Shown piece by piece: positions 40,621-49,729 of a stretch of 64,000 nucleotides of DNA. This DNA is from Brevundimonas variabilis (GTDB taxonomy: Bacteria; Pseudomonadota; Alphaproteobacteria; Caulobacterales; Caulobacteraceae): the NCBI RefSeq assembly GCF_014199945.1, contig NZ_JACHOR010000002.1, positions 744,001 through 808,000 of the forward strand, written 5' to 3'. Each line of letters opens with the position of its first letter. Within the stretch, counting starts at the first letter, position 1. Below the pieces are notes generated by a model, which saw only the letters and a list, made by a program, of their open reading frames with translations, made no database searches and had not been told where the DNA came from. A program made the translations under genes and the position numbers.

Positions 40621-41646
40621 TCAGGCGGCGCGACTGACCGCAAAATCGGCAAGGGATTCGAGCGCTGCCCGCCAGTCGCTTTTCGGCAGGACACTGAGTG
40701 CTGCCTTTGCGGCATCGGCGTAGGCACCGGCGGCGTCGAGGGTCGCGGATACGGCTCCGGTCCCGATGATCAGTTCGCGAGCCCGGCGGAAATCATCGTC
40801 CAACCGCTGACCCTTGTTGATGGTGCGGTCCCAGAACGCATCTTCCCGGCCGCGGGTCCGTGCCACGGCAAACAGCAGCGGCAGCGTGACCTTGCCTTCA
40901 CGGAAGTCGTCGCCCGCATTTTTTCCCAGCGCCTCGGACGACCCGCCATAGTCCAGGGCATCATCGGCCAGCTGGAAGGCCAGCCCGAGGTTGAGCCCAT
41001 AGTTCCTCAGCGCCACGACCACGACTTCGTCAGCGCCGGCTCCCACGGCCCCGGCTTCGGCAGCCGCCGCAAACAGCTCGGCCGTCTTGGCCGAGACGAT
41101 CCTGAGATAGGTTTCCTGGTCGAGATTCAGGTCGTGGGCCCGGGTCAGTTGCAGGACCTCGCCTTGGGCGATCACGCTGGACGCCTGGGCCAGAATCCCC
41201 AGGGCACGCATTGTGCCGGTCTCGACCATCAGTTCAAAGGCGCGGGCGAACAGGAAGTCTCCGACCAGCACGCTTGTCGCCGATCCCCAGATCAGATGCG
41301 CTGCCACCTTGCCCCGCCGCCGCTCCGAGCCGTCAACGACATCGTCATGCAGCAGGGTTGCGGTATGGATGAACTCGACCGCCGCCGCCAGTTTGAGCGG
41401 GGCGGCCATGTCGGCGTCTCCCGCCTTCATCTGTGCAGCACGCGCCGCGGCCACGGTGATCAGGGGTCGCAGGCGCTTTCCACCCGCCGAAACGATATGC
41501 TCGGCCAGAAGCGGGATCACCGGCACCTGGGACTGCATCCGGTCGATGATCAGCGCATCGACCGCCGCCATATCCGCCTTGGCCAGCCGCGCCAGGGCGT
41601 CAACATCGCCCTTGGCGCGGTCGGGAGTCAGCAGGGCGGCATCCAA
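40621..41646 (-). CDS. ispB: Polyprenyl diphosphate synthase (octaprenyl type)
   Basis: A trans-prenyltransferase that makes the ubiquinone side chain. The 341-residue protein shows GGKRLRPL, the first aspartate-rich motif LLHDDVVDGSERRRG, and the second motif FQLADDALDYGG. The small residues before the first motif suit a long-chain product, probably C40-C50. No ATG lies at a family-like start, so TTG at 41646 was chosen; an ATG at 41751 adds 35 basic residues and crowds the divergent gene. Confidence 0.87.
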   Translation of the reverse strand: MDAALLTPDRAKGDVDALARLAKADMAAVDALIIDRMQSQVPVIPLLAEHIVSAGGKRLRPLITVAAARAAQMKAGDADMAAPLKLAAAVEFIHTATLLHDDVVDGSERRRGKVAAHLIWGSATSVLVGDFLFARAFELMVETGTMRALGILAQASSVIAQGEVLQLTRAHDLNLDQETYLRIVSAKTAELFAAAAEAGAVGAGADEVVVVALRNYGLNLGLAFQLADDALDYGGSSEALGKNAGDDFREGKVTLPLLFAVARTRGREDAFWDRTINKGQRLDDDFRRARELIIGTGAVSATLDAAGAYADAAKAALSVLPKSDWRAALESLADFAVSRAA

Positions 41647-41766
41647 CGGAAAACATCTCTCGGTCAGGTCACGTCGAAGCCGACGAGACACAGGAAATAC
41701 GCAAGGCCGCTTGCACGGTTGCAAGAGGCCGGACAATGGTGTTCGCGCCATGAAGGGTCAAGCCGC

Positions 41767-42537
41767 GTGACCGTCGCATCCCCATTGCCGGAAATCACGC
41801 CGGATACCACTGAAAATGCGCTGCTGGACGGTCGCGTCCGTTTGCGGCAGCCCATACGGGGCTACCGCGCCGGCATGGATGCCGCCTTGTTGGCCGCTGC
41901 CGTGGAAGCGAAGCCCGGGGAAAGGATCATCGAGGCCGGATGTGGCGCTGGGGCCGTTCTGACGCAGATCGCCGCGCGCTGCCCTGGCGTCAGCCTGACG
42001 GGAATCGAGCTTGATCCTGCTGCGTCCCGGCTGGCTCGGCAGAACGCCGCACTGAACGAAATCGAGGCCAGAATGGAAATCATGGATGCAGACATTGCAT
42101 CCGGGTTCCGCACATTGGCTCTGCCGACCTTTGACTGGGCCATCTCCAACCCACCCTTCTTCGATGACGAGGCCGCCCTTCGTCCGCCAGCGCCAGAGAA
42201 GCGAGGCGCATGGATGGCTGTCGATGGTCTCGCAGTCTGGACGGACTTCCTGGTCCGGGCCGTCCACGACGGCGGACGAATCGTGATGATCCACCGCGCG
42301 GATCGACTGGCCGACATCCTGCACCTGCTCGGCCAACGATGCGGCTCGATCACGATCCAGCCGGTCCATCCCTTTTCGGATACCCCCGCCAAACGCGTCG
42401 TCGTCCGCGCGATCCGGGCAGGCAAGGCTCCGTTGAGCCTGCTGCCTCCCCTCATCCTGCACCAGCGACTGGACGGGAAACACAGTGCATGGGCCGAGGC
42501 GATCCTGCGCGGCCGGGCAGTGCTTTCGATGTCGTGA
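41767..42537 (+). CDS. TrmN6/YfiC-like N6-adenine tRNA methyltransferase
   Basis: A 256-residue SAM-dependent methyltransferase with the SAM motif IIEAGCGAGAVLTQIA, the acidic GIELDPAA and the N6-adenine catalytic motif SNPPFF. E. coli YfiC/TrmN6 methylates A37 of tRNA1-Val; bacterial relatives may act on other substrates. Translation begins at GTG 41767. It is divergent from the polyprenyl synthase by 120 bases and upstream of the TacA-like gene. Confidence 0.85.
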   Translation: MTVASPLPEITPDTTENALLDGRVRLRQPIRGYRAGMDAALLAAAVEAKPGERIIEAGCGAGAVLTQIAARCPGVSLTGIELDPAASRLARQNAALNEIEARMEIMDADIASGFRTLALPTFDWAISNPPFFDDEAALRPPAPEKRGAWMAVDGLAVWTDFLVRAVHDGGRIVMIHRADRLADILHLLGQRCGSITIQPVHPFSDTPAKRVVVRAIRAGKAPLSLLPPLILHQRLDGKHSAWAEAILRGRAVLSMS

Positions 42538-42660
42538 CGCGAGCGTTAACCCTCTGCTCACCACCCCCGCCAACTCGATCTTCACCTTGCCGACGGTAAA
42601 AACGTCCCGAAATGGGCCAGCACAGTCGAGGCGGCCTGAAGTGTTGAAGGGTGTTTCCGA

Positions 42661-44130
42661 ATGGCCAAGACCGTTCTGGTGGTTGACGACGATCCGACCC
42701 AACGCCGCCTGGTCCAGGCGGTCCTGGACCGGGAAGGTTACGCCGTCGTGCATGCCGAAAACGGTGGCGAGGCCATTGACCGCCTGACGAAGGGCGGCGG
42801 GGCCGATGTCGTCCTGCTGGATATGGTCATGCCGGGTATGAGCGGCCTGGAATGCCTCGCCGAGATCCGGACCGCCGGCATCACCGCCCCAGTGATCGTG
42901 CTGACGGCCAATGGCGGCATCGACAGCGTCGTCAAGGCGATGCAGGCCGGAGCCCAGGACTTCTTCGTGAAGCCAGCCAGCCCCGAGCGCATCCTCGTCG
43001 GGATTCGTAATGCCCTGCAACTGACCCAGCTGACGCGCGAAGTCGGAAGGCTGAAAAAACATGTCACCGGCCGGACGTCATTCGACGACCTTGTTGGTGA
43101 CAGCGAGCCCATGCGCCTGGTCAAGGCGTTTGGGGCGCGCGCCGCCCGTTCAAGCATTCCGGTCCTGATCACGGGCGAGAGCGGCGTCGGCAAGGAAGTC
43201 ATTGCGCGGGCGCTTCACGGTGCCTCCGACCGCGCCGGCAAGGCGTTTGTCGCGGTCAACTGCGGGGCCCTGCCTGCCAATCTCATCGAGTCGATCCTTT
43301 TCGGACATGAAAAGGGGTCATTCACCGGAGCAAACGACAAGCATCTCGGGAAATTCGCCGAGGCCAACGGAGGGACGCTGTTCCTCGATGAGATTGGCGA
43401 ACTGCCGCTCGACATGCAGGTCAAGCTCTTGCGCGCGCTGCAGGAAGGCGAGATCGACCCGGTTGGCTCCAAACGTCCGGTCAAGGTCGATGTCCGGATT
43501 GTGTCCGCGACCAACCGTGACCCGGCCCAGCAGGTGAAGGACGGGCATTTCCGCGAGGACCTGTTCTATCGCCTGAATGTCTTCCCGATCGAGGCACCGG
43601 CGCTTCGCCACCGTCGCGAGGATATCCCCGCACTCGTCGACCATTTCATTGCCCGCTTCAACGCCGAGGAAGGCCGTCGCGTTGTCGCGGCCTCGCCCGA
43701 AACACTCGCGCTGCTGACGGCGTTCGACTGGCCCGGCAATGTTCGCCAGCTTGAGAACTCCGTCTATCGCGCGATCGTCCTGGCCGACGCCCCTTATCTT
43801 CAACCCCATGATTTTCCATCCATTTCAGGGGTTGCATTGCCCTTCCCGCCCCAACCTCATGCCGAGCCGGAGCGCGGGGTCGAGAGCAAGACGCCCTCGT
43901 TCGTCGACGGCAGCACCGAGGATCTGCCGGATCAGCCCATCCGCATTCTGGACGATCGTGGACATCTGCGGACGCTGGAGGATATCGAGCGCGACCTGAT
44001 CCAGCACGCCATCGAGGTCTATGCCGGTCATATGTCGGAGATTGCGCGCCGCCTCGGCATCGGACGCTCGACGCTGTATCGCAAGGTTCGCGAGCAGGGC
44101 CTTGAAGGCGCGTTGAAGGAAGCCAGCTAG
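42661..44130 (+). CDS. tacA: Sigma-54-dependent response regulator, TacA-like
   Basis: The 489-residue NtrC-type regulator has a receiver domain with phospho-acceptor Asp54 (VLLDMVMPGM). The AAA+ domain has Walker A TGESGVGKE, the sigma-54 contact loop HEKGSFTGA (GSFTGA instead of GAFTGA) and Walker B GGTLFLDEIGE. A Fis-type DNA-binding helix ends it (EIARRLGIGRSTLYRKVRE). Length and Asp54 match Caulobacter TacA, which acts below ShkA-ShpA in the c-di-GMP controlled stalked-cell programme. A TTAACC half-site lies about 115 bases upstream; tacA is a CtrA target in C. crescentus. Confidence 0.83.
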   Translation: MAKTVLVVDDDPTQRRLVQAVLDREGYAVVHAENGGEAIDRLTKGGGADVVLLDMVMPGMSGLECLAEIRTAGITAPVIVLTANGGIDSVVKAMQAGAQDFFVKPASPERILVGIRNALQLTQLTREVGRLKKHVTGRTSFDDLVGDSEPMRLVKAFGARAARSSIPVLITGESGVGKEVIARALHGASDRAGKAFVAVNCGALPANLIESILFGHEKGSFTGANDKHLGKFAEANGGTLFLDEIGELPLDMQVKLLRALQEGEIDPVGSKRPVKVDVRIVSATNRDPAQQVKDGHFREDLFYRLNVFPIEAPALRHRREDIPALVDHFIARFNAEEGRRVVAASPETLALLTAFDWPGNVRQLENSVYRAIVLADAPYLQPHDFPSISGVALPFPPQPHAEPERGVESKTPSFVDGSTEDLPDQPIRILDDRGHLRTLEDIERDLIQHAIEVYAGHMSEIARRLGIGRSTLYRKVREQGLEGALKEAS

Positions 44131-44177
44131 CGTCGGAGACAGTGGCATCGCGGGCAGAGCCCCGCTATCCTTGCGTC

Positions 44178-44384
44178 ATGAACGCCATCGATCCCGTCAC
44201 AGGCCCGGCCACGCTTCACTATGGCGATGGCGAGTTCGCCGTACTCAAGCCCGGGCCCTACGTCCTGTGCGCGGTCACCGGAAAGCCGATCCCTCTGGAG
44301 ATCCTGCGCTACTGGTCGGTCGAGTTCCAGGAGGCCTATGCCAGCCCTGTCGAAGCCCTGATCCGCATGGCACCCCCCACGTGA
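44178..44384 (+). CDS. DUF2093 protein
   Basis: A 68-residue alphaproteobacterial DUF2093 protein with the typical LHYGDGEFAVLKPGPYVLCAVTG-type core split by conserved glycines, and IPLEILRYWSVEFQEAY. It is probably cytoplasmic and its function is unknown. Its stop overlaps the start of the M23 gene by four bases, so the two are coupled. Confidence 0.85.
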   Translation: MNAIDPVTGPATLHYGDGEFAVLKPGPYVLCAVTGKPIPLEILRYWSVEFQEAYASPVEALIRMAPPT

Positions 44385-45211
44385 GGCCTGACCGGCGCTC
44401 TGTGCTTGTTGGAGCCGGTGCGACACTGGCTGTCGCGTCCATGGCCCGCGCAGGCGATGCGCTGGAGTTGACGGGGCGCTTTCAGCAGGGTGGCCACATC
44501 ATTGGCCGGACCTGGGCCGGAGCCCACATCTTCGTCGACGAGGAAGCCCTGACGACGGCATCGGCAAACGGGCTTTTCATCGTCGGCCTGGATCGCGAAG
44601 CCAAGGCATCCGTCCGTATCGAAGCCCGAGACGGCGCTCGATACGCAAGTCGGGCACTCGCCGTCCAGCCAGGGTCATTTCCGAGCAGCAGGATCGACGG
44701 TCTGCCACCCTCGACGGTCGAACCCAGCGATCCAGCCCTGCTGGCCCTCATCCAGCAACAGATCGTGTTGAAGGCCGAGGGCTTTGCCAGCCGTTTCGAT
44801 GCTGACTTCTTTTCCGACGGCTTTGACTGGCCGCTCGAGCGTTTTCGGGTCTCCAGCGCATGGGGCAGCCAGCGTATCCTGAACGGTACAGCGGCTCGAC
44901 CGCACTTCGGCATCGACCTTGCCGCACCTCAGGGGACTGTTATCCGGGCTCCGGCAAGGGGCCTGGTCACTCTGGCGCAGCCAGGCATGCATTTCGAGGG
45001 CGGACTCGTCCTGATCGATCACGGCCAGGGACTGATCACGGCCTATCTGCACCAGTCCGAAATCTCGGTCACCGCAGGGGACACGGTTCGCACGGGGGAC
45101 ACCATCGGTCGTGTCGGCATGACGGGTCGGGCGACCGGTCCCCATCTTTGCTGGCGGATGAAGTGGCGAGACCGCAACCTGGATCCATCATTGATGGTCA
45201 GAACGGCGTGA
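44381..45211 (+). CDS. M23-type metallopeptidase-like protein with probable Tat signal
   Basis: 276 residues starting at GTG 44381. The N-terminus has a twin-arginine-like signal (PDRRSVLVGAGATLAVA). A beta-rich N-domain precedes the LytM/M23 domain (about 160-270) with HFGIDLAAPQGT (first His and Asp ligands) and GPHLCWRMKW, where the usual HxH reads H-L-C. Cys may replace a zinc ligand, or the domain may be inactive. It probably acts on or binds peptidoglycan in the periplasm. It is coupled to the DUF2093 gene. Confidence 0.82.
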   Translation: MRPDRRSVLVGAGATLAVASMARAGDALELTGRFQQGGHIIGRTWAGAHIFVDEEALTTASANGLFIVGLDREAKASVRIEARDGARYASRALAVQPGSFPSSRIDGLPPSTVEPSDPALLALIQQQIVLKAEGFASRFDADFFSDGFDWPLERFRVSSAWGSQRILNGTAARPHFGIDLAAPQGTVIRAPARGLVTLAQPGMHFEGGLVLIDHGQGLITAYLHQSEISVTAGDTVRTGDTIGRVGMTGRATGPHLCWRMKWRDRNLDPSLMVRTA

Positions 45212-45296
45212 TTACGCCTCTGGACCGCAGCGTCGGGTCTGTCTAACTCAGCCGTCCCCCCGCCAGCGGGGCCGTTCAGGGTTCCGATTCGCCTTT

Positions 45297-45788
45297 ATGT
45301 CCTCTCTCAGTTCCTTGCAGGTGATGCTTGTCGACGACAATCAGCATATGCGCGCGATCACGTCTGCCATTCTGAAAGCGGCCGGCATCCGAAAGATCCT
45401 GGAGGTCGCCGATGGGTCTTCGGCCTTGGCAGCCCTGCGCCAGCATCCGATCGACATTGCCATCGTCGACTTCAACATGTCGCCGATGGACGGCGTCGCG
45501 TTTACCCGTCTGGTGCGCAACAGCCCTGAAAGCCCGAACACTTACCTGCCGATCATCATGATGACCGGCCATTCCGAAAAGAACAGGGTGCTAGAGGCAC
45601 GAGACGCCGGCGTGACCGAGTTCATGGTCAAGCCGATCACGGCCAAGGCCGTCTTTGACCGCATCCAGGCCGTGATCGTTCGCCCCCGCCCCTTCATCAA
45701 GTCGCGGACCTATTTCGGACCCGACCGGCGACGATCGGCACCGCCGGCCTATGACGGCGTGAAGCGCCGCCACGACGATCAGACCTGA
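45297..45788 (+). CDS. CheY-like receiver protein with short C-terminal tail
   Basis: The 163-residue receiver domain has acidic pocket residues VDD near residue 13, phospho-acceptor Asp58 in AIVDFNMSPMDG, Thr90 and Lys112 in VKPIT. After the receiver a 35-residue basic tail follows with YFGPDRRR, a motif that recurs in alphaproteobacterial single-domain regulators. It has no DNA-binding domain, so it probably works by protein contact. A small CCCCG/CGGGG hairpin (45258-45271) lies before it. It overlaps the convergent acyltransferase gene by ten bases. Confidence 0.85.
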   Translation: MSSLSSLQVMLVDDNQHMRAITSAILKAAGIRKILEVADGSSALAALRQHPIDIAIVDFNMSPMDGVAFTRLVRNSPESPNTYLPIIMMTGHSEKNRVLEARDAGVTEFMVKPITAKAVFDRIQAVIVRPRPFIKSRTYFGPDRRRSAPPAYDGVKRRHDDQT

Positions 45789-46696
45789 GGTTCGGCCGGC
45801 AAGGCCTGATAGACGGCGTCGGGCCACCGCTTGTGCACCCAGAACCAGTCGACCGGATGCTCGCGGACCCTTTCCTCGACGAAGGACGTGATCGCCTGAA
45901 CACCCCGCGCGATGTCCGCAGACCGGTCACCCGTAGACTGCAGCCGGATAGGTTCGTGAGCCGTCACCCGAAACCGCACGCCGGGTAGACGCACGACGGA
46001 CATGGGCTGGATCACGGTCCCGAACCTGAGGGCCAGGCGGGACGGCCCCGGCGCGGCATTGACCGGATGGCCGAAAAACAGCACCTCCGGCCCTTCAGAG
46101 AATTTCTGATCATTCATGAGCGCGACCGACTCGCCTCGCGCCATCCCTGCGAGAAGGTCTCGAGCGCCCTCCCCGCCCTTGGCGGCAAACAGCTTGATCC
46201 CATAGCGCGCCCGCAGTTCCCGGATCTGCGCGTCGACGTAAGGGTTGTTGGCTGCACGATAGGTGACCTGACAAGGCACCCCTGCCCCGACGATCACCGC
46301 CGCCATGACCTCGATATTGGCCATGTGTCCCGAGACGAAAACGACCGGTTGCCCGGAATCCCGGATATCCGCCAGTCGTTCGGCTCCGACGATCTCGATC
46401 CGTCCTGACGCCGGCGTCAGCCGGTCCATCATCGCGGTTTCCGCAAACGTCCGCCCCGTCTGTTCCCATTGGGCGATCGCAAGCTTCTCGCGTTCGGAAA
46501 CTGCCATATCCGGAAAGGCGATCCGCAGATTGCGCATCACCGTCCGCTGGGTCCCTGTTCGCGGCCCGAGCGTTCGCAACAGCCAGCCCCCGAATGCGGA
46601 GGCACGCTCCAGCCCCAGCAAGCGCATCAGGCCGACGAAGCCGGCAAAGGCGACCGACTCGATTCGCCAGACCAGGCGCTGGCTCAGGGCAGGCAC
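45779..46696 (-). CDS. LpxL/HtrB-like lipid A acyltransferase family protein
   Basis: A 305-residue membrane-associated acyltransferase. The H-x4-E catalytic motif is seen as GHMANIE near residue 123, with RNLRIAFPDM upstream and NDQKF and FFGHPVNAAPGPSRLALR downstream, as in LpxL/LpxM late acyltransferases. It probably adds a secondary acyl chain to lipid A or another glycolipid. GTG at 46696, one base after the SDR stop codon, is the preferred start; TTG at 46708 is the alternative and would overlap it. Confidence 0.85.
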   Translation of the reverse strand: MPALSQRLVWRIESVAFAGFVGLMRLLGLERASAFGGWLLRTLGPRTGTQRTVMRNLRIAFPDMAVSEREKLAIAQWEQTGRTFAETAMMDRLTPASGRIEIVGAERLADIRDSGQPVVFVSGHMANIEVMAAVIVGAGVPCQVTYRAANNPYVDAQIRELRARYGIKLFAAKGGEGARDLLAGMARGESVALMNDQKFSEGPEVLFFGHPVNAAPGPSRLALRFGTVIQPMSVVRLPGVRFRVTAHEPIRLQSTGDRSADIARGVQAITSFVEERVREHPVDWFWVHKRWPDAVYQALPAEPQV

Positions 46697-46697
46697 G

Positions 46698-47468
46698 TCA
46701 CCAGGCAATCGTCAGACCGCCGTCCACGACGAGCGTCTGGCCCGTCACATAGGAGCCTGCCCGCGAACACAGGTACACGGCGGTTCCGGCGATCTCGTCC
46801 GGCTGTCCGATCCGCTTCAGAGGGTTGGGTTCGACCGTCACTTTCAGAACCTCCTCGTTCTCCCAGAGGTAGCGCGCGAAGTCCGTCTGGATGAGCCCCG
46901 GCGCGATACAGTTGACCCGCACGTTCGACGGGCCCCACTCCACCGCGAGGTTCCGCGCCAGCTGCATGTCGGCGGCCTTGGAAACATTATAGGCACCGAT
47001 CAGCGCATTGCCGCGCAAGCCACCGACCGACGAGATGATCACGATCGAACCGTCCTTTCGCTCCAGCATCTGCGGAGCGACCATCTGGGTCAGCCAGTGA
47101 TTGGCCAGCACGTTATTGTGGAAGATCTTCTGGAACTGCTCGTCGGAAATCCCTGCCATCGGCCCCGCATAGGGGTTCGACGCGGCATTGCAGACCAGGA
47201 TGTCGATCTGGCCGAACGCGGCATTGGTCTCGTCCACCAGGCGCTGGAGATCCTCCTTCGCTGCGATGTTGGCAGGAACGGCGATCGCACGCCCCTCGCC
47301 ATGCCGCGCGTTGATCTCTGCAGCGACCTCATCGCACGGACCCGCCTTGCGTGAGGAAATGACGACCCGGGCTCCGTGCTCGGCCATCCGCTCGGCGATC
47401 GCCTTGCCAATGCCCCTGGACGAACCTGTGATCACGGCCACCTTGCCGGTCAGGTCGAACAATTCCAT
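46698..47468 (-). CDS. Short-chain dehydrogenase/reductase (SDR)
   Basis: The 256-residue classical SDR has the NAD(P) motif TGSSRGIGKAI at about 14-24, NAAS in place of NNAG, the catalytic Ser near IISSVGG, Tyr and Lys in YNVSK, and the C-terminal VTGQTLVVDGGLTIAW. The substrate cannot be read from the sequence; it resembles 3-oxoacyl-reductase-type members. It is transcribed with the acyltransferase gene that begins at its stop codon, hinting at a lipid substrate. Confidence 0.9.
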   Translation of the reverse strand: MELFDLTGKVAVITGSSRGIGKAIAERMAEHGARVVISSRKAGPCDEVAAEINARHGEGRAIAVPANIAAKEDLQRLVDETNAAFGQIDILVCNAASNPYAGPMAGISDEQFQKIFHNNVLANHWLTQMVAPQMLERKDGSIVIISSVGGLRGNALIGAYNVSKAADMQLARNLAVEWGPSNVRVNCIAPGLIQTDFARYLWENEEVLKVTVEPNPLKRIGQPDEIAGTAVYLCSRAGSYVTGQTLVVDGGLTIAW

Positions 47469-47590
47469 GCGTATTCCTCATAAATGGCGCGGATCTGTCA
47501 GCCGACGCCCTAGCTGTTTGCTTCAGATAGACTGATACTCGACCGATTCCATCCGGGAAGACGGATTCTCCGTTCCCCAGTCTGGTGACC

Positions 47591-48865
47591 ATGCGCGCGC
47601 TGACAACCGGTTTTCTGTTCTTCGGCTACCTGTTCATCGCCATGACGGTGGGGGCATTCCTTTGGCGCGCCGGTCTCGGTGGCGGCGCAGGCATCGCTGC
47701 CACGGTCGGCACACTTGGCGTTATGGGCTGTATCCACCTGTTCATTTCCGGCAAGAGCGAGCGGACATCGCTGCGCCATGAAATCAGCAACGTCCGCGAG
47801 GCCCACCGTCTGCTGGCGGATGCGATGGAGGCGACCCAAGTCGCCCTGACCGAGCTCGCCCAGGCCATCGAAACCGGTGCCCTGTCCCGGACCGAGGAAC
47901 TGACGGGCGAGGTCCGGATGCTGGAAATGCTGATCCAGGACATGTCCAGCAGCATCGACGATCGACTGAAGGTCACGCCCCTCGTCGCTCCGGACAGTCC
48001 TGACATGAGGCGTCATCAGCAGGGCAACATCCTGCTCAAGACCGTGCACGATGCCCTGAGCGAGAACCGGGTCGATCTGTATCTGCAGCCCGTGGTCAGC
48101 CTGCCGCAGCGGCGCACGGTGTTCTACGAAAGCTTCACCCGACTGCGCGACTCGACCGATCGGGTGATGATGCCCGCAGAATATCTGTCGATCGCCGAAG
48201 GCGAGGGTCTGGTTCCCGCCATCGACAACCTGCTCCTGTTCCGCTGTGCCCAGATCGTCCGACGCCTCGCCCGTCAGGACCGCAAGGTCGGGGTGTTTTG
48301 CAATGTCGCCCTGTCTTCGCTCGGAGACGAGACCTTCTTTCCCCAGTTTCTCGATTTCCTTTCCGAAAACCGCGATCTGAACCAGGCCCTGATCTTCGAA
48401 CTGGGCCAGGCGACCTTCGACAGTCGCGGCGCGATCGAGGCCCGGAACATGGCCAAGCTGGCTGACCTCGGCTTCCGGTTCTCGCTCGACAAGGTCCAGA
48501 CTCTCGACCTCAACTTCACCGACCTCCAGCGTGCAGACGTTCGTTTCATCAAGGTCGCGGCCGACCTGCTGATCGAACAGCTGCTGGACCCGGATTTCGG
48601 CCCGGCCATACCGAGCCTGCGCGATATCACGGCGGCTGATTTCGCTGCCCTGACCCGCCGCTATGGCATCGAGGTGATCGCCGAGAAATGCGAGACCGAG
48701 CGCCAGATCGTCGACATCCTCGAACTCGATGTGAAGATGGGCCAGGGGCATCTGTTTGGCGAACCCAGGGCCATCAAGGAAGCTGTCCTGGCCGAGACGG
48801 ATCCACCCGCCGACTTTGTCCGCTCGAACCTGATGAGTGCCGAAAGGCGCAGGCGCTACGCCTGA
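47591..48865 (+). CDS. tipF: TipF-like membrane protein with degenerate EAL domain
   Basis: 424 residues: two membrane helices (about 8-26 and 31-50), a coiled coil (about 60-115), then an EAL domain (about 140-390). Catalytic residues are missing: EAL reads ESF, the EVTE segment reads ELGQ and the double-Asp DDFG reads DKVQ, though Asn in CNVAL, Lys in RFIKV and Glu in AEKCET remain. Caulobacter TipF has this architecture; it binds c-di-GMP without cleaving it and guides flagellum placement at the pole. A similar role is likely. ATG at 47591 was chosen over GTG at 47585. Confidence 0.82.
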   Translation: MRALTTGFLFFGYLFIAMTVGAFLWRAGLGGGAGIAATVGTLGVMGCIHLFISGKSERTSLRHEISNVREAHRLLADAMEATQVALTELAQAIETGALSRTEELTGEVRMLEMLIQDMSSSIDDRLKVTPLVAPDSPDMRRHQQGNILLKTVHDALSENRVDLYLQPVVSLPQRRTVFYESFTRLRDSTDRVMMPAEYLSIAEGEGLVPAIDNLLLFRCAQIVRRLARQDRKVGVFCNVALSSLGDETFFPQFLDFLSENRDLNQALIFELGQATFDSRGAIEARNMAKLADLGFRFSLDKVQTLDLNFTDLQRADVRFIKVAADLLIEQLLDPDFGPAIPSLRDITAADFAALTRRYGIEVIAEKCETERQIVDILELDVKMGQGHLFGEPRAIKEAVLAETDPPADFVRSNLMSAERRRRYA

Positions 48866-48887
48866 TCCCCGCACGTTCACCCGGCTG

Positions 48888-49709
48888 CTAGATCACGAAA
48901 TCGTAGACGACGTCGGCAAGCGTGTGATCCATGGTCCGCGCTGGCTCCGCCTCCGTCGGGCAGTTGACCAGACGTGCAGGGACACCGGCAACAGTACAGC
49001 CCGGCGGTACAGCCTTGAGGACCACCGATCCTGAGGCGACCTTGGCAAAGTCTCCCACAACGATGTTCCCGAGGACCTTGGCACCGGCGCCCAGCAACAC
49101 GCCGCGTCCGATCTTGGGGTGACGATCGCCACGTTCGGCTCCGGTCCCACCGAGCGTCACGCCATGCAGCATGGACACTTCATCGCCAACCACCGCCGTC
49201 TCGCCGATGACGATGCCCGTGCCGTGGTCGACGAAAATGCCCGCTCCCATGCGGGCCGCAGGATGGATGTCGACCTGAAACAGCTCCGAGATGCGGCTCT
49301 GGAAATGGAACGCCAGCGTCTCGCGCCCCTGTCCCCACAGCCAGTGTGATACCCGCCAGGCCTGAAGCGCCTGAAACCCCTTGAAGTAGAGAAAGGGCTG
49401 CAGCAGCGTCTTGATCGCCGGATCGCGCTCGGCGACGGCCTTGAGATCCGCTTCCGCCGCCGCAACGATGGACTCATCAGTCGCAAAGGCATTGGCACAG
49501 ACCTCGCGGACACTCATGGCCGCGAGTTCATTGTCACCCAGTTTGCGTGCGATCTGAAAACTCAGGGCACTCGCCAGGTCACCGTGGGACAGGACCGTGG
49601 CATTCATCAGCGATCCCAGATGCGGCTCGCTCCGCGCAGCATCCTCGGCCGAGGCGCGCAGCTGCGACCAGATCTCCGACCGGGATACGACGACTTCGAG
49701 ATGGGCCAT
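48888..49709 (-). CDS. cysE: Serine O-acetyltransferase
   Basis: CysE acetylates serine to O-acetylserine for cysteine synthesis. The 273-residue protein has the helical N-terminal domain and a left-handed beta helix with hexapeptide repeats. Catalytic residues appear in QVDIHPAARMGAGIFVDHGTG and SMLHGVTLGGTG. The C-terminal tail ends VVYDFVI; an Ile terminus is what lets CysK bind CysE in other bacteria. ATG at 49709 follows AGGAGG closely; 18 in-frame codons upstream were rejected. Confidence 0.94.
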   Translation of the reverse strand: MAHLEVVVSRSEIWSQLRASAEDAARSEPHLGSLMNATVLSHGDLASALSFQIARKLGDNELAAMSVREVCANAFATDESIVAAAEADLKAVAERDPAIKTLLQPFLYFKGFQALQAWRVSHWLWGQGRETLAFHFQSRISELFQVDIHPAARMGAGIFVDHGTGIVIGETAVVGDEVSMLHGVTLGGTGAERGDRHPKIGRGVLLGAGAKVLGNIVVGDFAKVASGSVVLKAVPPGCTVAGVPARLVNCPTEAEPARTMDHTLADVVYDFVI

Positions 49710-49729
49710 GACGCCTCCTGCAGCCTGCA

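Noticed and set aside
42543..42549. TTAACC half-site as a CtrA site before the TacA-like gene
   Set aside because: Only one half is present and the second half is absent; kept only as context in the gene entry.
41758..43062. 434-codon minus-strand frame across the methyltransferase and TacA-like genes
   Set aside because: Antisense to two recognisable genes on the plus strand and spans their intergenic promoter.
47510..48880. 456-codon minus-strand frame opposite the TipF-like gene
   Set aside because: Composition of a mirror frame; the plus strand carries a coherent membrane/coiled-coil/EAL protein.
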